A stretch of DNA of 64,000 bases from Tamarix chinensis (GCA_030549775.1 CM060175.1:106385422-106449421), one strand, 5' to 3'. Positions 36,111-48,719 are shown, numbered from the stretch's first letter. The notes: a model not told the origin generated them from the letters alone. Numbers and translations: made by a program.

Positions 36111-36777
36111 TTAATCATTCAATAATTCTTGAACACTACTAGGTAAATACTCTAACAAATTAGGTTGACATTCATAACATTCCTTAAATATCATCAAATA
36201 GATAGTCCTATGTTCACCTAAATCATGTTCAACTTCACTTTTCTTTACACAGAACCCTATAGCCTTTTTAAATTCTTTGAAATTTTCCTTAAGATCTAAA
36301 GTATGCTTACTTAAGGCCTTATAATTAGATTTCATCTTAACCTGATCATCATAAATTTCTTTCGGAGAAAGGGGTGCCAAAATAATATTTTTATTTTCTT
36401 TGAATAAAGTATACCTATTCTTATATCCATCATGAATAACTTTCCTATCATGCAGCCAAGGTCTTCCTAATAATATATGTGCAGCATGCATGGGTACAAT
36501 ATCACATAATATAGAATCCTCATATTTTTGTAATTTTAGATTTATCGGCACTTGTTGATTGACCTTGACATCCCCTAATTCATTTAACCACCGAATCCTA
36601 TAAGGTTTGGGGTGTTTAGTTGTTCTTAGTCCTAGTTTAGATACTAAAAGTGTAATAGCAGCATTAATGCAACTACCACTATAAATTGTCATATTAAAAC
36701 ATTTATCATTAATTAAACATCTAATGTGAAAAATATTTTCCCTTTGTGCAACATTAGAATCAAGTAATTATTGCTAG
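36111..36777 (-). pseudogene. Gypsy-1 aspartic protease and linker
   Basis: The frame reads CLINDKCFNMTIYSGSCINAA. The position that is Asp in the D(S/T/G)G catalytic motif is Tyr (IYSGS), so this protease would be inactive. The next ~100 residues (VPMHAAHILLGRPWL) are typical of the region after the active site. The 193-codon open stretch 36111-36692 is the longest intact piece of this polyprotein. Confidence 0.82.
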
Positions 36778-37990
36778 TTAAGTCCCTTCACGCCACAAAA
36801 GCTCTCGGTTAATAGACATTTCTATTTTCTCCTTAGATTCATCAGGATTAGTTTCCAAATGAACTAATTCTATATCCTCATTCTCATATTTAGAATCAAT
36901 ATCACCTGATTCCCTAATTAATATATTTCTTCTGTTAGGACACTCAGATGCTATATAACCAAGACCTCCATATTTAAAACATTTAATATCTCTAGCTCTA
37001 GTGGGAACATTACTACTACTAGACGCCACTGCTTTACCCTTATCATTTTTATACCCAACTTTAGATTTAGGATTCTAACTCTTAAATTCTAGTTTACCAT
37101 TATTCTTCCAAGTACCAAAACTATTACCCCCAAAAATTTTCTTAAAAGTGTTCTTGAATCTAAGTCCAGGCATTTAAATTGCCTATTCCTCTTAGTTTTT
37201 CCTTCAATTTTAATAGCAATGCCTACCATTTCTTCTAATATTCCATAAGGATATAATTCAACCTTATCAATAATTTTTCGATTTAATCCACTTAAAAATC
37301 TAGCCATTGCATCATCATCCTAATTAGTAATCTTAGCCTTAATTAGAGTCATTTCTAATTCCTTGAAATACTCATCAACAATCCTAGTCCCCTGAGTTAA
37401 GGTTTGTAATTTCCTATATAATTCCCTATAATAATAATTAGGTATGAACCTCTTTCTCATTAAGGATCTAAATTCAGTCCAAGTTTATATAGGTTGTTCT
37501 CCATTTCTATGCCTAGATGAGACTAAGTTGTAATACCATAAGGATGTATAGTCAGTGAATTCTACAAGTGTTACATTTATTTTCTTTTCATTAGAATAGT
37601 TATGACACTTGAAAACTAATTCTATCTTTCGCTCCATTCAAAATAATAATTCGGGTAATCTCTACCATTAAAACTAGGTATGTTAAATTTAATATTACCC
37701 AGATTCCTATCAAATAGATCCATATCATGATTATTCCTGTGATGTGGCCTAGGATGTCTATCATCATTAAATGACCCTTGATCTTCCAATTCATCTAAAT
37801 CATTAGGAGTGGGTACCCTATGTCTAGGTTCCATAGGAACTCTACCAAGTTCTCCAGCAGGTTCATATATTTTAGTACCCTGTAGATTATTTAACCTAGC
37901 ATCATGTTCCCCTAATCTTTGTTCTAGGTTAGAGGACAATGCAACAAATTAAGCAGTTAATTGTTCTTTAAAAGAGCTAAGTGTTAATAA
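36778..37990 (-). pseudogene. Gypsy-1 gag, decayed
   Basis: Pieces in order: an N-terminal segment with FNIPSFNGRDYPNYYFEW (37622-37939), a middle segment with MARFLSGLNRKI (37089-37307), and a zinc knuckle in 36778-37029. The knuckle reads CFKYGGLGYIASEC. Two of the four CCHC ligands are Tyr (second Cys and the His), so zinc binding would be lost. Stops and shifts separate the pieces. Confidence 0.85.
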
Positions 37991-38100
37991 CACTTCATTG
38001 GTGGGTGATGGTGTAGATTTATTCATAGAATGGTCGTTGTTTGACATATTACAACTTACTGATTATCTTCTAAATCATTCAAGCAAATTTGTAGAATAAG

Positions 38101-38978
38101 GAAGGTGCGGTCAAAGTTCCTTTTTCGACTAGAAAACCTGTGTTTGATGGCGATTTGATCTATCATGATTCTCAAGATAATATAAAGGTTGATCAGATAT
38201 CATGGAAGGATAAACTGATGGGTAATAGGATTTCGGTAAAAGGCTCAAATATATGTTATATGCCGCCTTTGTTTTTTGGGGATAAAATTCAGGTTAAGTT
38301 GCAAAAGGAGAAGGTGGACTTAAATTGTGAGGATTGGCAATGGGAAGTCATGGGATATATCATTGGTTTTAGACCTTCCTTGGGTCAAATGATAGGTTAT
38401 TCCAAAAGGAATTGGTTGGTAGTGAAAGAACCTAAAGTTTTGATGTATGATCAAGGTTTTGTAGTTTTCAAATTTGGATCTAAGGAGGATAGGGATTGGG
38501 TTCTATCTAAACCTTATTGTCTTTCTTTAATTGACCTTTAATTATCAAATATTTTCATCGCAAATTTTAGTTCACAAAAGAGAAATTCCAATTCATGCCT
38601 TTGTGGGCGAAGCTGGTGAACCTACCTTTGGACTATTGGGATGTTGATTCTTTAAGTAGGATTGGAAGTGTTGTGGGTATACCTTTGTTCTTGGATGGTA
38701 TCACCTCAGCTAGAGAAAGAATTTACTTTTCTCGTATACTTTTTGAGATTGATGTCTCGAAAAAGCTTGTGGATTCAGTGGAAATTATGGATCTAGATGG
38801 TGAGGTTTTTTCCCAAAAGATAGTTTATGAATGGAGGCCTGCTTTCTGCGAGGTTTGTCATGAGTCTGGTAATTCTGCTGAGAAGTGCAGGAAGGATAGA
38901 GAATCTCAAGTTAAGTCTTCTATGTTTGTTAAACAGATAGAGGGAAGCTTTAAACCTGGGAAGGAGACTCAACAATGA
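38101..38978 (+). pseudogene. LINE ORF1 (DUF4283 / zinc-knuckle protein)
   Basis: The first part (38140-38541) has the plant LINE ORF1 pattern with WLVVKEPKVL and FVVFKFGSKEDRDWVL (DUF4283-like RNA-binding region). The second (38595-38978) has MPLWAKLVNLPLDYWD and IGSVVGIPL, then a zinc knuckle CEVCHESGNSAEKC in which the His ligand is Asn. A stop or shift at 38541 breaks the frame. The open frame runs upstream of 38140 without a start, in keeping with 5' truncation. Confidence 0.82.
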
Positions 38979-39300
38979 AGGAAAGTCCAAAAGGAAGTCT
39001 CTAATTCTCAGGCTCAGGTTGGTCGGCCTTATGTAAAGGAATAAGTGAATACAGATGCTAGAGAGAATATAGAGAGTGCTGATGGTGCTGGTTGTTCCGA
39101 GGAAACTGTGTTAGGGAATTTGATGTAGATAAGAAGTCATAAAGGAAAAGAGAAGATGGATGAGGTGAGCACTGGTAACAGGTTTGATTGCCTTCGAGAA
39201 GAAGGTGTTGAAAGTATCCTGCAGGCTTCAACCTACAAAGACTCGGGTATTCTTTTGTTGGAGGATTCTCCTATACTTCATTCTTTGCTGGATCAGGTCA

Positions 39301-40026
39301 ATGATAGGGGCTTGGAATGTCAGGGGCTTGAATAAGTCCTTCAAACAGAAGGAACTAAAGCACTGGTTATCAGTGCATAAAGTGTCCATTATGGGTCTAA
39401 TTGAAATCGGGGTGAAGAGTAGTAAGGCTGATAGGACTTGTGCAAGACTAGGGCATAGGTGGTTGAGATATAGTAATTATGATTATCATTCAAATGGTAG
39501 GATTTTGTGTTTATGGGATAAAGATTTATGGGAAGTTCAACTCCTTACCAGCTGTGATCAAGCTATTCATGTTTTTGTTTCGGGTATTCATTCTAATATG
39601 TACTTCTATGCAACATTTGTTTATGCTTTTAATTCTAGGGAGAGTAGAAAGAGCTTGTGGGGTTGGCTGGATGTTCATAAGGTAGAAGGTGATCCATGGA
39701 TTGTTTTGGGAGACTTTAATGTGGTTTTGCAACTTGATGAGAAATTTCAAGGTAATGTAGTGAATATCAATGATGTTAATGATGCAAGAGAATGTTGTAA
39801 TTCCTTGTTAATTCATGATCTGGTTTACTCTGGATTGAAATTCACTTGGTCTAATCAAAGTATGGGAGAAAATATGATTATGGCAAAGTTGGATAGGGTT
39901 ATGGTTAACTTAGTCTGGACTGCAAAGTTTCCTTTATCTTCTGCTCAGTTTTTGGAAACCCTTTTCTCTGATCATAGCCCTGCTTTGGTGAATCCTGCTG
40001 AAAGGAAGCCTCGTTGCAAGAGGTAA
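39301..40026 (+). pseudogene. LINE ORF2, AP-like endonuclease
   Basis: From ATG 39301 the frame reads WNVRGLNK, GLIEIGVK (catalytic Glu), DPWIVLGDFN, GLKFTWSN, AKLDRVMVN and SDHSP, all motifs of the APE-type nicking endonuclease in L1-like LINEs. The first catalytic residues appear intact. A stop at 40026 ends the open frame before the reverse transcriptase. Confidence 0.88.
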
Positions 40027-40041
40027 TTTAAGTTCTTTGAT

Positions 40042-42590
40042 ATGTGGACTTTGGATTCTGATTTTCTTCCATTGGTGGCTTCTGTGTGGAGGCAATCTTT
40101 TTCTAGTTCTGTTCAGAAGGGTTTTAAAAGCAAGCTCTTGGAGCTCAGATCTCGTCTGATTTTATTTAATAAGGATAAGTTTGGGGGTATTTATTCCAGG
40201 GTGCAGGAGGCCAGATCTAGGCTGATTAGGAGTCAAGACCTACTAGCTTAGCAGCCCCAGATTCTGTCTTTGGAAGAAGAGGAGAGAAGATGTCTCAAGT
40301 TGTATGAGCACTATACAATTTGTGAAGAGAGTTTTCTAAAACAGAAATCAGGTATTAAGTGGCTAAATTTGGGAGATTCAAACTCTCACTACTTTTTCTC
40401 TATAATGTAGGCTAGGCAGAGGCAGAATGTGATTAGAAGAGTTAAGAATAGAGAAGGCCAATAGTGTTCTGGTTTAGATGGGATTAATAAGGCCTTTGTG
40501 TCTTTCTATAAAGATTTGTTAGGCAAAGGGAACTTTGCTTTAGGAGCTACTTCTGAGGAAGTTTTTCTGCAGGGTCCAACCTTGTTTGTGGCTCATCAGC
40601 AGCTCATGCTAAGGCCTGTTTCTTTGCAGGAGGTTAAAGAAGCTCTCTGGTCTATAGGGCAATATAAAGCTCCTGGACCTAATGGGTTCACTACTGGCTT
40701 TTTTAAGGCCTCTTGGCCTGTGCTATGAGAAGATTAATGGGTTTTTTTGAGGAAGTCATTTCAAACTGCTTCAATTCCGCCTTTTTTGGGACAAACGAAG
40801 TTGGTTCTTATCCCTAAATGTGAGGGTTCACAAGGAGTTGCAGATTTCAGACCAATTGCTTGTTGCAATGTGTTGTATAAGGTTTTTGCTAAAATTTTAG
40901 CTGATAGATTGCAAAATGTTTTGCCAGCTCTTATTCATACTTCTTAGGCTGGTTTTTTTAAAGGCAAAAACATTGGAGATAATGTGTTATTAGCCCGTGA
41001 GTTACTTCATTTGTATAACAAAAAGCATACATCACCAAGATGTATGCTCAAGGTGGATATGAGGAAGGCCTATGATTCAGTTAATTGGAAGTTTTTTTAG
41101 AATGTTTTGCTTGGACTGCATTTCCCTCCTCATATGGTAAAACTGCTATTGGCTTGTGTATCATTAGTTTCTTTTTCATTATACATTAATAATGATATGA
41201 GGGCTCCTTTTCTGGGGAAAAATGGTCTAAGACAAGGAGACCCCTGTCTCCTTATTTGTTTGTCATTGTTATGGAATACCTAAGTAGGATTTTTCAGACT
41301 TTATAGTTGAAGGATGATTTCCAGGGGCATCCTAAATGTAAGAGGTTGAAAATTATTAACCTAGCTTTTGTAGATGATCTATTGGTGTTCTGTAAAGCTG
41401 ATTTGACCTCAGTGCTTGCTATCAAAGGCATTTTTAAGGAGTTTGTTGCTGTTTTAGGGCTTCATATTAGTCCACAGAAGAGTTCTATCTATTTTGGAGG
41501 TATTTCTCAGGAGTTGAAGGGGTATATCCTTTCTTAGTTACAGTTCTAGAAGGAGAGGCTTCCTTTTAGATATCTAAGGGTGCCTTTGGATGCTTATAAG
41601 TTAAAAGCTGCTGATATGCTCTCATTGATTCAGAAAATTACTGGAAGACTTCATCACTGGGCCAACAAGTTGTTATCCTATGTAAGTTGACTTCAATTGT
41701 TGAAATCAGCCATCTTTGGTATAACCAATTACTGGAGTCAATTGTTTCTACTTACAAAAAAGATCTTGCACCAGGTGGTGGGATTATGTAGGGCTTTTCT
41801 ACGGACAGGGAAGGTTTCCCCAAATAAAAGAGCTCTATTAGCCTGGAGGGTGGTTTGTCTGCCTAAGAAGGAGGGTGGATTGGGAATTATGGATTTATTT
41901 ACCTGGAATGTTGCTGTTGTGGGGAAACACCTATGGCATTTGTGTCAGGAAAAGGATGCCTTATGGATAAAATGGATTCATTCCTATTTCATTAAACAAC
42001 AGACTGTGGAATCATGTCAGCTCCCTAGTACAGCCTCTTGGTTATTGAAGAGTATTTTTTACTTAAGATCTCGTTTGATCCCAATTTTCTAGAATTGGTA
42101 GCTTGATTATCACTATAAAATTTCTGATGTGTATGACACCATTAGATATTCAGCTCCTAAAGTGTTTTGGTGGAAATCAGTTTGGTGCAGCCCAGCTGCC
42201 CCAAAGCACAAGTTCTTCTTCTGGCTGGCTGCTCATTCCAGACTACCTACCAAGAATAATCTAGCCAAGTTTGTTCCTTCCATTAATCTTCAGTGCAGTT
42301 TCTATTTGCAAGAGGAGAGTACTAATCATTTATTCTGTCACTGCCCCGTGCTGAAACAGCTGTGGGAATCAATTAGAAAGGCTTGCAGGGAAAGGAGGAG
42401 GCATAGATCATGGCAAGATTTATTAAGATCTATATCCAAATTAAGAGGTAGAGGTGTAACTAAGGCTCAGTTTAAATGTGGTTTTTATGTAGTAGCTTTT
42501 TATGAGATTTGGAAAGCTTGGAATGCATGCATTTTCCCAAATGTTGTTTGGGATTTGAAAAGGGTCCTTGGTTATGTCTTCTATATGTAA
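40042..42590 (+). pseudogene. LINE ORF2, reverse transcriptase and C-terminal domain
   Basis: Motifs in order: KAPGPNGFTTGFFK (40498-40728); LVLIPKCEG and DFRPIACCNVLYKVFAKILADRL (40747-40947); KVDMRKAYDSVNW (about 41050); GLRQGDP (about 41225, followed by a 1-base frameshift); AFVDDLLVF (41307-41537), the catalytic VDD in place of the usual A/V-DD; and a C-terminal zf-RVT-like HKFFFWLAAHSRLPTK ... HLFCHCP (42129-42590). At least six stops or shifts interrupt it. Confidence 0.88.
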
Positions 42591-42720
42591 TAACTCTAGT
42601 TAGAGTAATAAGTTTAGTGGTTTGTTGGGTCAAGTAGGTCAATTCTATAGGCTGGTTTGTAATTTTGCTTGATGTTATAAAAAATTTTCTTTTAAAAAAA
42701 GTATCCTAATGTAAAAAAGA

Positions 42721-43860
42721 AATAATAGAGAACAATCAGAACTCACTCAAGTGATAACAAGCAGTAACACTATAGAACCAGTGAGAACGTATTATTTCAA
42801 ATATCAACAAAACCGAATAAAGAAATCACAATAAATGAAAATAAAACAACAAGGAGAAAAAATATTGCAAGCAGTTAGAGGAACGAGGATATAACCACGT
42901 TGAAGCAGGCTTCGACAATGAGTAAACCTAACTAGCTTAATATATACAGCTTTAACGCAGGCAATGACAGTAACACCAAAGAAAATATTCCTCACTTATC
43001 AATCATAGAATCAAGATAATAATAGGAAAAATTAGAGTGAATTTATTGCACCAATGACTATTTTCAAGCACAACTTTAGTTCGTCACAAGTGCCCCTCTT
43101 CTTGAAAAGAACAAGTGTCTCTGTAAAAATGGTGGTTAGATCACCAAAAATATATATATACAGTTTGTACATAGAACCAGATCACTTTAGAGTAGGCAAC
43201 GAACAAGATATACAGAACCTAGTTAACAATAGATAATAAAATTTAAGGAACGAGTATACTGAGTAGTTAATCGAAGGTCGAAAAGGTTTCAACCTCTACC
43301 AAACCTTAAGCTTTCACATATCTGATGTTAATATTGTCAATGTGAAAGACTGTCACTCCGAACAGTAGATCGGTCATCGTTAACAATGGATCATAGAGGA
43401 TCCTACAAGAAAAGTAGATATATAAAAAAAAACATTCATATCTAACAAGTTTTCAATAGATTAACATAAAATAAAAATGTGCTTAAAGAAAACGTCACAA
43501 TTTCCATAGATTTGACTCCACTGCTCTCGAACTAGTTGAGAGTTTCTACATATCTAAGGATAATACTTCAAATTAGACTTATTAACTTTGGATTTTACTC
43601 AGACCAGAAAAACAAAGTTGAAATGAAAAGATTCAAACCAAGATATGTCAATCTTATAAAAATTTATAAATTGTTAAATCGAAATAGAAAACACAAAACA
43701 CGAATAACAACAACACAAGGAAGCCAAAATAGCTTCATACGAAAACCACTTTTCAACTTATGTTAGTTGCAATAATCTACATTGGAAAAAAAGTATATTG
43801 CCGGAACCACCGAAAAAACCCACGAACTTACACAGAAAAAATAGTGATTGAAGAGTTGAG
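42721..43860 (-). other. Gypsy-1 untranslated leader
   Basis: This is the part of the Gypsy-1 leader between the LINE insertion and the 5' LTR. It is A-rich and I see no gene. Short frames are not convincing. Confidence 0.6.
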
Positions 43861-43872
43861 GCTTTGATACCA
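43861..43872 (-). promoter_or_regulatory. Gypsy-1 primer binding site
   Basis: On minus TGGTATCAAAGC, one base off the initiator Met-tRNA primer site, two bases after the 5' LTR. Confidence 0.85.
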
Positions 43873-43874
43873 AA

Positions 43875-44747
43875 TGATGAAATATCTGAGATAGAATATC
43901 AAATAAACTTAAGAAAATTGCCAGAAATATCAGATATGATTAAAACGGCTAGACCTAGATCAACCAATGATAAAATATCAAGGGAAGATCTTTGATATCA
44001 GGGTATAGAGAAGAAATATAAAGGCATCTAAGAGATTCGGAATATAAAAGAGAGGGGGAAAATAGATCAAGCAAGAGAGAGAGATTTCAGCGAGAGGGAG
44101 AGAGTTCAACAAATGAGAGAAAATGAATAGAGAAAAATATTATTCATCAACCATCAAAAAAGTGTCATCTATAGTAGAAAATTGGCCTTATATAAATGTG
44201 GAAAACAAACCCTATGCGAGTTGGTTGAGGAATAAGATTGACACAGTTAGCCCTAATATCATCCAACCCATATACAAGTCCCCCTCATTACATGGACCAA
44301 GCAACATATAGATGGGCTGGACCATAGTCATTACAAATAGCCTAATTACAAGGAAGACAATAAAAGAAGATAATATAAAAAAAGGTTACAATTATCCTAA
44401 TTTCCATCGACTATAATATAATTTGCTAAATGTAAGAATTAAGGGGCTACATAGGCAACAGTCTAGCTAACCCGGTATAGGTAAGGTGGCTACCTATGTG
44501 TGCCAACACATAATTCTACAAACATATTGGTTCGATGATTGCCTAATTTAGGATTACAATTATCTAATACTAGAAAAATCAACAGACAACAACATTAATT
44601 TCCCTATTATTGAAACCATCTACTACATTTTCTCCTTGATTTTCCTAGTCATTCACATAAAAAGAAAAATAGTTAAATATCATTAATATGTCACAATTAA
44701 TAGGAAACTTACTTAAGTAATAGGAAAAATTAGTTGGATACACATCA
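43875..44747 (-). repeat. Gypsy-1 5' LTR (873 bp)
   Basis: Matches 32588-33531 throughout, for example AAGTGTCATCTAT, CATCCAACCCATATACAAG and GTGTGCCA.CAC. It is bounded by TGATGAAAT and ACATCA and followed by GTGGG. Confidence 0.92.
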
Positions 44748-45845
44748 GTGGGTGCCGTTGTAAGAAGGAGGGAAGTGGTAGTGAACTTCAGTGGGGGTTA
44801 GCCAGTTGTAGTAATGGGAAAGAGGTGAGGCATGTCATAGGGTGAGATGATGATGGTGGATTTTGGTGGTCAAGGGTGGTTTGTGTTTGGGAAACCACAA
44901 GAGTAAAGGTGAGGAAGAAAAAAGAAGAATAAGCAAAGAGCTTGGGTCAAATAGAAATGGAGGGGGAGGAGAGGAAGAGGATGATGGAAGGAGGTGAAGG
45001 TAAGACAAAAGGGTGCAGAGTGTATGTATGTATGAATATGTAGAGGCAAATTGGAGGTGGTGCATGTGGGTAGTTGAAGCGATGCATATAGGGATGGATA
45101 GGGGTAAGGAGTTGGTAATGGAAGAGCGATCGATGTGTTGGGGCATCACAAAGGAGGTGCAGAAGGGGAAAGGGAAGGGAAAGCGAGGGAGAGTGTAAGT
45201 TTTGTTTGGTTAGAAGAGGGAAGGTGAAGCTTGTGGGGTGTATGACGTCTAAGAGGGTATGTTTGGCGCGTGTAGAGGGGGTGTTTGGTGTGTAGATTGG
45301 TTGAGGGATAAAGAGAAGAAAAGAAAAGAAAAGAAAAGAAAAGAAAAGAAGAACGGATTGGACAGGTAAGTCGAGGAGGTGAAAAAAGAAAGAAAGATGA
45401 GGTGGGTTGGGTTGGCAGGCCGAGGAAAGGAAAAGAAAAGAAAAGAAAAGAAGAGCTGGGCTGGGGTGCGGGCCAAGGAGGAGAAAAAGAAAGAAAGAAA
45501 TAAATAAAAGATAAGATAAGGGAGAGAAAAATAGGGAAAAGAAAGGGAAAAAAGAAAGAAAAAAGGTAAAAGAAAATACACTTAGGGTTAGAATTAGATT
45601 TAGGTTAGATTTAGGATTAGAGTAAAATTAATTTATTTGAATTTATGGTATCCGATTAGAAAAATAACTTGGGCATAATTATCGATTTAGGGTAGATTTA
45701 AATAAATAATTAAGATAAATTTATTTAAGATTTTATTTGGGTTTTGCGCATCAATGTTTAATAAAATAATTAAGTTAATATTTAATGGTTATTTTTCGGA
45801 TAGAAGGATAAACACTCAAAATTAAGGTTATGAAATTTCAATGTT

Positions 45846-47189
45846 TTACACTTGTATTTGTACAGAAACTAGTTTATTGTCCTCGACAGAATGTAAGAAC
45901 TATTAAATTGTGCTTTTACGTATAAACAAGATCATATGTAATATGACATATGAATGAGACATATTAAGTTGAGGGGAGATAACTAACTCTTTTATTTAGT
46001 CTTGATTTTGTTCCATTGGGTTTTTTTGGCAAGGTTTTTTTAATGATGTAGTATTTTAAAGATGTACTCTTAAGGGAGAGTATGTACATATCAGAAGATG
46101 TACATCAAATGGGATGTGTTGTAAATATATTATTTGCATATTGTGGATTTACCCATTATTTCCATCCGTTGTAACATTTTTTTTCCTATTATGACTATAA
46201 CTTCTTAACTCTACCTATCATCCACCTCCTTTCATATTCTCTAACTCCTCATAATTGATGTAATGAGTATTTTATATATATATTAGATATGATGAATTGT
46301 ATAATGTGAGGATCCATACATAACAATGAGAATAATAAGTTTCATTTTATCTTCCTCTCTCTATATTTTGATATATCTCTCTTTGAGTGGATATATATAC
46401 TAGTATTAGAATAGTTTATTTTCTTTTAAAAAAATGAGTGGGAGAGTGGCTTATTTAAAAATTAGTAGCATAAGAAAATTTAAGAGGGAATGAATGATAG
46501 TCTCTCTTTTTTTTAAAAAAATTAAGCTACTTAAATGATCTAGATTCTAATGAATTTGACCTTGGGGTAAATTAAAACGGATAATTTGATTTGCTATATT
46601 CATACTACAAAGTAGTAATTGTTAAACATAGATGATATATGGAAAATGAATTTTTACACCATGGAAAATTATTGCACATGAAATAAATAAATTACCCTTT
46701 ATTTAGTTACTTATCTGACTAACCCATCCTTCCTCTTTACTTTATCATTCAACTTGCCTTTCATATCTCATGTAGAGCTCCACTAACTCACTACTATTAC
46801 AAATCAAAGCAATCACTAGAGCTGAATAAGATGAATTTGTAGGTGCATATACAAAAGAAAAATGAAAAAGAATGCAAAATAAAGCCGAGAAGAGCACAAA
46901 CACTGTAAAACAAAAGAGAAAAAAGTTATCCGAACATAAAACTTCTCAATTTCGATATTTTTATGAAAGTTTATGCAATTGAAGTTAGTTTTTAGTTTAT
47001 TTTGTGTTGATTTAAATAGTTGGACATTGTAACTTTTGCAGTTTTGTTGTTAGATACTTAGGGGAGTGGCATGAGCTCATGCTCAACCCTAAAGGGAATG
47101 CTAACAACTCACTATCATATACTGATAAAAAAATTCAGTTTTGTCCATCACTAAAAATTTTATGATTTTTATCCAAAAGGTTGTAGAAT
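45846..47189. other. Copia 3' remnant and AT-rich spacer
   Basis: Purine-rich GTTGAGGGGAGATAAC (45971-45986) and CTTAAGGGAGAGTATG (46069-46084) resemble polypurine tracts. 46175-46400 repeats the LTR-like stretch at 21780-22015. The remainder to 47189 is AT-rich with no gene. Confidence 0.45.
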
Positions 47190-47530
47190 AACCTAGAGGT
47201 AATGTAATATTTTAGATACATTCTAGATGATGTAAGAACTCTATAGATTACATAAATCTAAAAGGGAGTAGGAAGTCTCTAGAATTCTCAAGTGTTGGAG
47301 TTGCAAAAAATATATAGCCTTCCCTTTGATGGAGGGGGAGGAGAGACATCAACTATAAATAGAAGAGGACCCCAATTTTCTCCCACTATCAAATACTTAC
47401 AAATCACTTTTTACTTATATAATAAACACTCTCTTCTTACACACACAAAGTTCCTCCTTTAAGTTGTGTTGGTGTTCTTATCATCATTTTAGGCTCAATT
47501 TTGCCTAAGATTTGGGATAGGTTGATTTAG
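47190..47530 (+). repeat. Probable 5' LTR part of Gypsy-2
   Basis: The stretch has TCTCTAGAATTCTCAAGTG, then CTATAAATAGAAGAGGACCCC (TATA box at about 47356), then a CT/A-rich R-U5-like region with ATAATAAACAC. It precedes a recognisable gag on the same strand. I could not fix exact borders or a primer site, and a second LTR was not found in the window. Confidence 0.5.
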
Positions 47531-48719
47531 TAAGCACTAAGGAAATTGTGAAATCTAAGTTTCTCATGGGAAAGACTAAAGGAAAAAAGAGTTACCCCAT
47601 GACACATGGTATAAGATCCACCATTGGTTGTGAAGCTATGATTACAAGGGATTGTGGCCATGAAAAAACATAATGTGCCAAAGAACCCAAGATATTGGAC
47701 TGTATCTCACGAGGTGTAGAGAAAAAATAGTGATATGAGAAAAAAAATATTGGAAAATAAAATTTGGTATACAATAACCAACTCTATTCACTGAAGACAA
47801 TGGTAGAATGAATGGATAAATGGATTGATGAGATGGTGGAGAGACTTAATGTTTGGGAAATACTTTGGTGAGGACATTCGTGGTTAGTTCCTTGGTGGAC
47901 TCAAATTCTTACTAGAAGAACTATAAAGGGATTTTACCACCCTAAGGGAAGAGTTTGAGACCCTTAGAGAGGAGCATGGTGCATTAAGAAGAGAGCTCAA
48001 CCAATACTTGAATGATGGTGATGTTAGATCAATGATTTGAGTCTACAAACTATCTGAGTTTGGAAGTTAGCATGGTGCTAAGGAACTTTATAATTTTATT
48101 TGGATGGTAGAATGATACTTGCTTCATTCAGTTATTGTGCATGACATTGACAAGATTAACACTAGCACATTTTACCTAGAGCATGATGCCATGTTATGCT
48201 GGAGGCTCCAAAGTAATGTAATTGAAAGAGGAGTGGTTCCTTAAAGGAATTTAATAAAGAGCTTAAGTTCCATTTCTATCCAATTAATTTAGAGGAGATT
48301 TTTTTTAGAATACTAAAGAGATTAAAGCATACTATCACCATCAAGGAATAAAACTCTGTGATACTTGAGATACCAAACATGTCATAAAAGAATCGGTTCA
48401 TGTACTTCACAAATGAGTTACAACCATGGGTAGAGTAAGAGTTGAGGCATCGTAATGTCTAAGACCTTAATTTGGTCATAAAGGATATGGAGTCCCTCAT
48501 CAAGATCCACAAAGAGAAAAAACATAAACCCAAGAAGGGTGGCACATACAAAGGTGGAAGAGAGAAATCCCATAAGGAAGGAACCCAACCAAAGTGGAAG
48601 GGTAAGTAAGATTAAGGAAAGGATCACTCTAAGAAATGAGAGTAATTCATTTTCCAATTTGAGTACCTATATATCTAGTATCCTAAGAGAAAACAAAATT
48701 AATTCCCTTATTAGTTCCT
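47531..48719 (+). pseudogene. Gypsy-2 gag, decayed
   Basis: Frames at about 48080-48300 give KELYNFIW and then NTSTFYLEHDAMLCWR, the gag segment typical of Galadriel-type chromoviruses. Numerous stops are present. I see no zinc knuckle before the protease. Confidence 0.65.

Larger units (their letters stand above)
38098..42720 (+). mobile_element. L1-type LINE inserted in Gypsy-1 (~4.6 kb)
   Basis: The element sits on the strand opposite to its host and has a nucleic-acid-binding ORF1, then an endonuclease/reverse transcriptase ORF2. It ends in an A-rich tail (TTTTAAAAAAAG at about 42690-42700 and AAAAAAG near 42715). Coding begins abruptly near 38098 with no leader, so it is probably 5'-truncated. 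I could not settle a target duplication by eye. Stops and frameshifts in ORF2 make it inactive. It lies in the leader of the Gypsy element, between its gag start and 5' LTR. Confidence 0.88.
32588..44747 (-). mobile_element. Ty3/Gypsy element with nested LINE (12.16 kb)
   Basis: Two direct LTRs (32588-33531 and 43875-44747) are bounded TGATGAAAT...ACATCA. Perfect GTGGG duplications flank the element (32583-32587 and 44748-44752). On the minus strand the order is 5' LTR, primer site (43872-43861), long leader, gag, protease, reverse transcriptase/RNase H, integrase, purine tract, 3' LTR. A ~4.6-kb LINE in the leader inflates it from about 7.5 kb. Gag-pol carries many stops and lost active-site residues, so it is dead. 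No chromodomain is visible after the integrase. Confidence 0.93.
29686..45840 (-). mobile_element. Long-LTR-type element, interrupted by a Gypsy element
   Basis: It starts TGTAACACCTCC and ends ATGAAATTTCA, with ATGT directly outside both ends (29682-29685 and 45841-45844). Without the nested 12.16-kb Gypsy element and its 5-bp duplication, its length is about 3.99 kb. The inner phrase GGGGTGTTACCATCACACTTGGTAC matches the order seen in the 5-kb LTRs, but overall it is clearly diverged, so I treat it as a related subfamily. The sense strand is minus by analogy (end GTGTTACA). Its G-rich zone spans both sides of the insertion (32265-32587 and 44748-45590). A purine tract with repeated AAGAA lies at 45310-45590. 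Long proline-rich minus frames (32218-32646, 44835-45149) are compositional. Confidence 0.75.
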
